Source: Pyrus communis (lineage: Eukaryota; Streptophyta; Magnoliopsida; Rosales; Rosaceae). From it: a stretch of DNA of 64,000 nucleotides. The stretch spans positions 35,446,453 through 35,510,452 of the forward strand of contig NC_084804.1 in the NCBI RefSeq assembly GCF_963583255.1. Reading direction: 5' to 3'. Made by a program: the position numbers and the translations under genes. Below the pieces are notes generated by a model. It made no database searches and was not told where the DNA came from. It saw only the letters and a list, made by a program, of their open reading frames with translations. The first letter of the stretch is position 1; the number at the start of each line of letters is the position of its first letter. Positions 58,689 through 64,000 of this stretch are shown here, one piece after another.

Positions 58689-59174
58689 CACTGGCGGAGC
58701 CAGTTAAAACCTAGGAGGGTCATATGACCCTGACCCTTCTCACAATTTGGAAATGTTGTATTTATATGTGCTATATTCATTTAGCTTGGCTTTTATAGTT
58801 ATAGTTTGACCTTCCTCACAAATGTAATTTGCTCATAGTTGAGGGTCCAATACATAATTTCATAATATCATTCTTTGCCTCTTAATCAAATAAAAGATAT
58901 TAAATTTCTTGTCCTCGTACTCATATCCAGTTACTTTTATTCGAATTTGCACCAAAATGCATAGGCATGATTGCTTTCTGCCATTGTTGGAAAGCATCAT
59001 TTGCTATAATGTTAATTAATTAAATCATAACGATACCAAGGCTGGAAACTTGGGAGTATTTTTATGCTAATTAAGTTGATACTTGTGATCTTTTCTGAAG
59101 CAAGTTTCATTTATAGGTCAATTTATCATAATTTGATTTGACCCTCCTTGACAGAATTTCTGACTTCGTCACTG
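58689..59174. mobile_element. Small TIR element in the same intron
   Basis: The left end CACTGGCGGAGCCAG and the right end on the other strand CAGTGACGAAGTCAG form a 15-base inverted repeat with four mismatches. Each is followed by a GGAGGGTCA phrase at similar depth. No clear target duplication and no ORF. Family not settled. Confidence 0.5.
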
Positions 59175-59636
59175 CCGCATGCTTTATTTTTGCTTTTGTA
59201 TGCTCGAATAATTGGAGCTTTGGACCGTATATTTTTAGGTTGGTGTCATATTCCAATCCATAAATCCATACGTAACAGAGAAATGCATCCACCATTGTGA
59301 AATTATGTTTATCCGTTGAGTTTATATACTTTGTTATTTTGTTTCTGCTAGTTACCCTTCCAGACTCTCGACCATGATTTAAACATTCTGCTGAAAACTA
59401 CAGGTTCATCAAATGACCCTTGTGTGGACAAAGAGGCTGGAGATTTGACAGTTGGAGACGTCGAAAGACTGCTAAGCGCGTATAAGGAAGTGGTTACCAA
59501 GTACACGAGTCTCTGTGCGGCTGTTGGAAACCTTTCTTTTTCAAGGACTGAACCCCATGCCACTGGTTTAGAAGCCAGAAATGTAGTGTTGACAGAGTCG
59601 GAGGAATCAGATAAGAATTCTGATCAAAGAGGATGA

Positions 59637-59994
59637 AGGGGCAACTTTCAAGATCAGTTACCTTTTTCAAAATCACGACAAACAAAGTTTTGCAAGGCAC
59701 ACAATGAATAAATAGCCTTTTCTTTCTCCATTCAGCTATTTACAGAGAAATTTTCTCAATAAAAGGTTCACGATGAGGCAAGTTCACAAGGAACTGCCAT
59801 GCAAGGAACTGCTAAGACGACAAAAAACCTGCCCCCATCCAAAAACTAGCGAATGTTAACTGTACAGAAGGTTACAATTGCAAATCAACCAACACCGAAT
59901 GCCATGTTCACGTCAGATGCCACGCTGGGACCGTCAGTTGCTTTGCTCCGCAAGCCGAGTTGGAGAAACACTCTTGCTAACTCCCTTGGCTTGT
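59637..59994. other. Space between two convergent gene ends
   Basis: 3' UTR sequence of the VPS9-like relic and of the PHD gene; AATAAA-like signals lie near 59708 and 59758 on the + strand. No gene. Confidence 0.5.
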
Positions 59995-62315
59995 TCATGG
60001 GTGTTTTGGGCTTTCTTGGCTCACGCATCTCATGCAAACAAACTTTGCAGGCATCTCATCAGAGCTATGAATCCCGGCACACCTGGTGTGCTGCCAAACA
60101 CCACATGTATCACAAGCCAACATCCTCTCCCCGTCGTCATCCTTGGCCCCACATGTGCAATCAACGGTCCAGCTTTCAATTCCTCTCTCCATCCGGAAAC
60201 GGTTCAGCCCATGTTTAGCAAGGCATCTCCCTTTCAATGGAATTGAGCCACATGATCCAAGCAGAAGTTTTACTGTAAATGAATCCTTTATGGAGCCATA
60301 TCCAAGCAATTCCTCTACTTCAAACCACTTAAACATGGCATATACTTCCTGAAATGCTGTGGTGGCTTCCCTTTTAAGGTCAGCGACTGTCGCACTCAAG
60401 GGCAAGACAATGAGTTCCGGAGGCAGGACAAAATCATCTTTGGACTCGTCTGAAAGCGCTACATGACACCAGAGGTGAATCCCAAAGGAGCTTTCCTCTG
60501 CCATTTTGTAAGGCTTATAGTCCTTCACGAATTGCTTGCAATCAAGAAGCTTAGTTGCTGCATCGATAATGCGTTCCCTCATCACTTGGGGTGTATAACT
60601 TAGCATGGTGTCAGGGTGGAGAATGGAATCATATAAAAATTTGAGGTCACAAAGGATTTGCTCTTCTGATGGAAAATTCAAATCCGACTCAGATCCATCA
60701 ACATTTTGAACACTTGATGACTCAAGCCTGTTACCATAATTAATGTCAGGACAACACTCAAAGAATGTATTAAGTTGACAAAAGCAACTGAACCAAACAA
60801 TGATGGTCTCTAATTACCTGTATTCTACGTCAACTGAAGCAGGACTAAATCGGGCCTTAACTACCATACCATTGGGTGCCAACTTCCCTCCTAGGTGTTT
60901 AAGGCAGTAATCAAGAAGCTCCAGAGAGGAATTCTTGTACAATGCACCCCTGAGAGCTCGTTTTGACACCCAGCTAACCCCACCGGTACCAACTGCTGCA
61001 AGCAGCAGCTTGATCATAGCTTGCTGCACATGTTCGACATCATTGACCGTCCATGCACATAAAGCATTGGAAGGGTACTGCTGCTCGGGTTTCTTGTTAG
61101 ATGATGTATGCACACGGGCTCTATGGATGAGACTCAACATAAACGTAAAAAGATCCTTGATTGTTAGGAGTTGGATATTGGATAAAGATTGGTAAAAGGC
61201 AATAACAGACTGGAGGCGAGTCCGGGGTTTCCTTGGTTGGAATAGAAAAGGGTCAAGAGGCAAGCTGGACAGGGTATCCACTGCCTTTTGGTAAGAATGT
61301 TGAGTGAGAGCATAGCTCCCAGCACCAAATTCATAACCCCAATTGCCATACCAAGAACGGCCGCTGGTGACAGCGTGCAGCATTCGGTACTCCATCCCGT
61401 ACTTCTTTGACAGATCCATCACACTAACCTTCCTGTCGAATGTAATTCCAAATTCAACACAAGTAATGCAATTCAGTTTCCCATTGATCTCCAAATCAAA
61501 CGTAATTTGCAGAATAATATAACAAAGTAAAAGGAAAGAATTAAGGACCTGACGGAGAGGGCTAGACATAGCCTATCCCAAAAGTCCAAAATATGACGGC
61601 CAGAGAGAATGGCGGAGCCGCCTTGTCTACCGTTGAGGGTGAGAAGGTGGGCGAAGCCATTGGAGTGAATGACGGCGTGGAGGAGGTGGGTGTTGTCATG
61701 AAGCTGAATATACGCCCACTCTTCCACAGCATCCATTTCCGCCGTCGTGGTGGTGGCACTAATAGAGTTGCACCACTTGCTGCCGCCGCTGCTCTGCATC
61801 TGTTCATTCTCACCGCTCTCAGCCCCTCTTCTTATTATGAAGTGGTACCGCTTCTTGCACACCGGATGCCCACTCCAACCTTCGTGTTTGTATTTTTGCC
61901 AAACCAACGTTAAGTAAAACATTATCCTAAACAGAATTATTAATTAATAAATTAATCAATAACAGAGAGAGAACGAGAGTGGGTGAGTGGACTCACCAAC
62001 GACTCGGCACTGGTCGCAGTAGACGGATCGTCTGGAGCGGGTGACGTCCTCCTCCACCACGTCCAAGGGAAGCACGGCGGTCGGGTCGCCCGGATGCCCG
62101 AGCCGGAGCGAGATCTGCGACGTCACCAGGGAAGGGAACAGCGAGGAGGATGGGCACGTGACATGCGCGTGGCGTATGAGGAAGCGGCGAACGCTGTCGC
62201 GGAAGGGCAGGGGCTCGACCTCGTGGTTTTGGGGGAAGGGGAAGGTGAAAAAGTCGGGGAGATCGGCGGTGACCCTCCTCCTGGCGCGCTTGGAAGGTCT
62301 GTCGTTGATGACCAT
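59995..62315 (-). CDS. PHD-finger protein of the MS1/MMD1 family, At1g33420-like
   Basis: This family of plant nuclear regulators acts mostly in anthers: MALE STERILITY1 and MALE MEIOCYTE DEATH1 control pollen-wall and meiotic gene programmes. Four exons, 62315-61997, 61879-61549, 61432-60818 and 60727-59995, have GT/AG borders and matching phases, giving 665 residues without a stop. The opening is MVINDRPSKRARRRVTADL. The VYCDQCRVVGWSGHPVC block and the LLHAVIHSNGFAHLL block mark the family. The centre has GRSWYGNWGYEFGAGSYALT. The PHD finger lies at about residues 612-656 (C-x-C, then CDTC, H-x2-C and C-x2-C), nine residues before the end. By my memory the nearest Arabidopsis gene is At1g33420, not MS1 itself. 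The gene converges with the VPS9 relic. Confidence 0.92.
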
Positions 62316-63062
62316 GGTAGATCTGGCTTCGTAGTTTGGTTTTTTGTTTGTTTGTTTAATTTTGTGAGTGATTTGGTGTTTGGTGCCTTAAAATTCGAAA
62401 ACCTTGTTCACTGAGTTCCACACAGAGAGATTCACAGATTCAAATAAACATCTTTAATAAAAAATAAAAAATTATATTAACAAGATTGGAGGTAGGAGGT
62501 AGGAGGCGAGGCGAGGCGAGACGAGACGAATCGAATCGAATCGAATCGAGGCAAGTCGCACTAGTATTTTTAAGAATTTAGATTAAATTAAAACAAGAGC
62601 AGAAGAGCAACTGAATTCTGAATCTTGGATGTTTGATTTGACTGGGTCGCTTCCTTTGCTTTTTACTTTTATTTATATTAAATAAAAGAAAATAATCTTA
62701 AATTTTAGAATTAGTAAGGTTTCGAAAGGCGGTTCCTGATTTTTCTTTTGTTTTCTGTTTCTTTTTTCATCCCCACTTTTCTACATTTCTACTTTTCTTT
62801 CTTCTCATTCTTGTGCTGATCGCACTCTTATTTTTATTTATTTATTTATTAATTTTATTCAACTCATTAGAAAAAACAAAATGAAAGTGTTAATGGTATT
62901 ATTTTTATTAAATTAGGATTAAATGAGAAAATATTGTCTATAATTATTATTTTTTTTTTTTGTCAAATGATAAATTTTTATTAGATTAGATGTTAGATTA
63001 TCCTCACTGACGAAGTTCTAACTCAGGACGTCATGCAAAATCTCAATGTATTTTCATCATTG
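62316..63062. other. Promoter side of the PHD gene
   Basis: Leader and promoter sequence with tandem pentamers (GAGGC, GAGAC, then GAATC units at about 62503-62549) and AT-rich spacer. No gene is seen before the second PIF element. Confidence 0.5.
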
Positions 63063-63065
63063 TAA

Positions 63066-64000
63066 GAGCAACTTCAGCGTTGGAGCCCTTCCCCCAGGCT
63101 ATGCACTATTCAATCCACCTTATGAACAGTAACTGCCCTTAATGAACAGTAATAGCTCTGGCAATAGCATTTGCATCTCCACTGTTACACTTCAATAGCT
63201 CTGGCATTAGGCAATAAAATATTAGTATTTTTTTATTTATAAAATAATACAAAATAATTTTAATTGTAATTTCGGATAAGATCTTTAATCGTTCTCGTTG
63301 CGCCACGTGTCATTATCCGAAGTATTATTAAATAATACAAAATAATTTTATTTGTAATTTCGGATAAGATTTTTAATCGTTGTCGTTGCACCACTTGTCA
63401 TAAAATCCGAAAAGACAATATTTGGGGATGGATTTCCGATAAATTTTTTAATCCTACTCGTTATGTCACGTGTCGTTATCCGAAAATACAATTATTGGTG
63501 ATGGCTTTCTGATAAGATTATTAACCAATCACGTTGCGCCACGTGTCATAATCTGTTTACAATATTTGAGGATAGATTTCCATCAGATTTTTAACGAATG
63601 ACAGCATGCCACGTGGCATTATGTACAACCTAATCCTTTCTGAATCCTCTATATAATCCACCATCCATCCTCACAAATCTCACACCAATTTTCTCAAGAT
63701 CTCTATCATTATTCATAGTTTCTGCTTCCTTCTTCACAAAAATCTGTATCATTATTCATAGTTTCTGCTTCTTTCTTACAATGTCTTCTTCTTCCTCAAG
63801 GATGATGTAGGAACTCGATTAGGAAGAGGAAGAATTGTTTAACCAATCAGAAGGAATGTTCAATCACCAGGGGGCAAAAAATGAGAGGGAAGGGGATGAT
63901 GAGCGTAGAAGGAGAGATGACGAAGTAAGAATAGGCAGAGCTTCACATTCTCGTCGAGTCATCCAAGCTGTGGCTTAGATCCGCAGGCCCAGCCGTTCCG
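63066..64000 (+). mobile_element. Second PIF/Harbinger element, runs off the window
   Basis: The terminal repeat GAGCAACTTCAGCG follows a TAA (63063-63065). The same subterminal CACGTG-type array follows, with cores near 63305, 63390, 63465, 63540 and 63607. An N-terminal transposase relic starts at 63781 (MSSSSSRMM), with early stops and the RASHSRR motif shared with the first copy. The two copies differ a good deal, so they are separate insertions of one family. The right end is outside the window. Confidence 0.75.

Larger units (their letters stand above)
55199..59636 (+). pseudogene. VPS9: VPS9-like Rab5 GEF gene, probably dead
   Basis: VPS9 proteins activate Rab5-type GTPases in endosome and vacuole traffic. 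Six exons are seen: to 55386, 55468-55615, 55853-56023, 57037-57189, 57572-57874 and 59404-59636. The family order is kept: YDFLDRMRYPASLDLVRSIK, PLWAGATDEE, GLEKYVMTKLFSRTFAS, the VINNLLLNASMSEN block with ADDFLPVLIYV, then NPPQLHSNLKFIQLYRRQ, and the GDLTVGDVERLLSAYK end. Lesions: two TGA codons (55241-55243, 55247-55249) lie between the first in-frame ATG and the conserved part; the exon 2 donor is AT instead of GT at 55616-55617; a Trp is replaced by Gly at the end of exon 3; about nine codons are missing in exon 4 (AFKAHCCKV); the exon 4 donor is GC; one base is lost near 57767. An active paralogue is expected elsewhere. Sequencing error is less likely given so many changes. Confidence 0.82.

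Noticed and set aside
1..64000. CRISPR arrays, bacterial operons, tRNA genes
   Set aside because: No regularly spaced identical repeats with unique spacers and no tRNA-like cloverleaf were seen; the window is plant nuclear DNA.

Overview
This is a piece of nuclear DNA from a dicot plant. It holds intron-containing plant genes (NAC, Whirly, ATL-type RING-H2, PHD and phytolongin families) and dense nested plant transposons (Ty1/copia, Ty3/gypsy of Tat type, Cassandra and another TRIM, PIF/Harbinger, hAT, MITEs, SINE tails). The repeat mix looks like Rosaceae, perhaps apple or pear. That placement is inference only; no species marker is present.

Layout. 1-15 kb is gene-rich: the 3' end of an ATL58/59-like RING-H2 E3 ligase gene (+), a phytolongin gene (+), a gap with a 1.6 kb hAT-like element, an unrecognised six-exon gene (-) that I assembled from phase-compatible splice sites, and a complete eight-exon WHIRLY2 gene (-). 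15.5-22.3 kb is a decayed copia element (-) broken by a 1.7 kb solo LTR. 22.5-24.9 kb is a complete three-exon SOMBRERO-like NAC gene (-). 25-32.7 kb holds a 2.2 kb solo LTR with a perfect TAATA duplication, a MITE, a complete 1.0 kb TRIM and a broken DCD-domain gene. 32.7-42.9 kb is a retroelement cluster: a Tat-type gypsy element (-) with its 5' LTR, a second Tat-type 3' LTR in the opposite orientation that carries a complete Cassandra element, and the 3' end of a copia element with a hairpin MITE. 42.87-54.98 kb is one PIF/Harbinger transposon (TTA duplication, two convergent ORFs) whose transposase gene is split by a young 7.8 kb copia element (859-bp LTRs, TTATT duplication). 55-59.6 kb is a VPS9-like Rab-GEF gene that looks like a pseudogene. 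60-62.3 kb is a complete four-exon PHD-finger gene (-) of the MS1/MMD1 type, convergent with the VPS9 relic. A second PIF/Harbinger copy begins at 63.07 kb and runs off the window.

How the parts relate. The intact host genes are single genes in unrelated processes: ubiquitination, SNARE-like trafficking, mitochondrial DNA binding, root-cap type NAC regulation and anther-type PHD regulation. There is no operon-like system. From memory, ATL58/59, phytolongin PHYL1 and the At1g33420-type PHD gene are also close together in Arabidopsis, so this window may be an expanded version of an old syntenic block. I found no new gene system of the CRISPR or defence kind. The most unusual items are the unrecognised gene, the TE nesting order with a preserved empty site, the CACGTG repeat arrays shared by two PIF elements, and a TRIM with odd termini.
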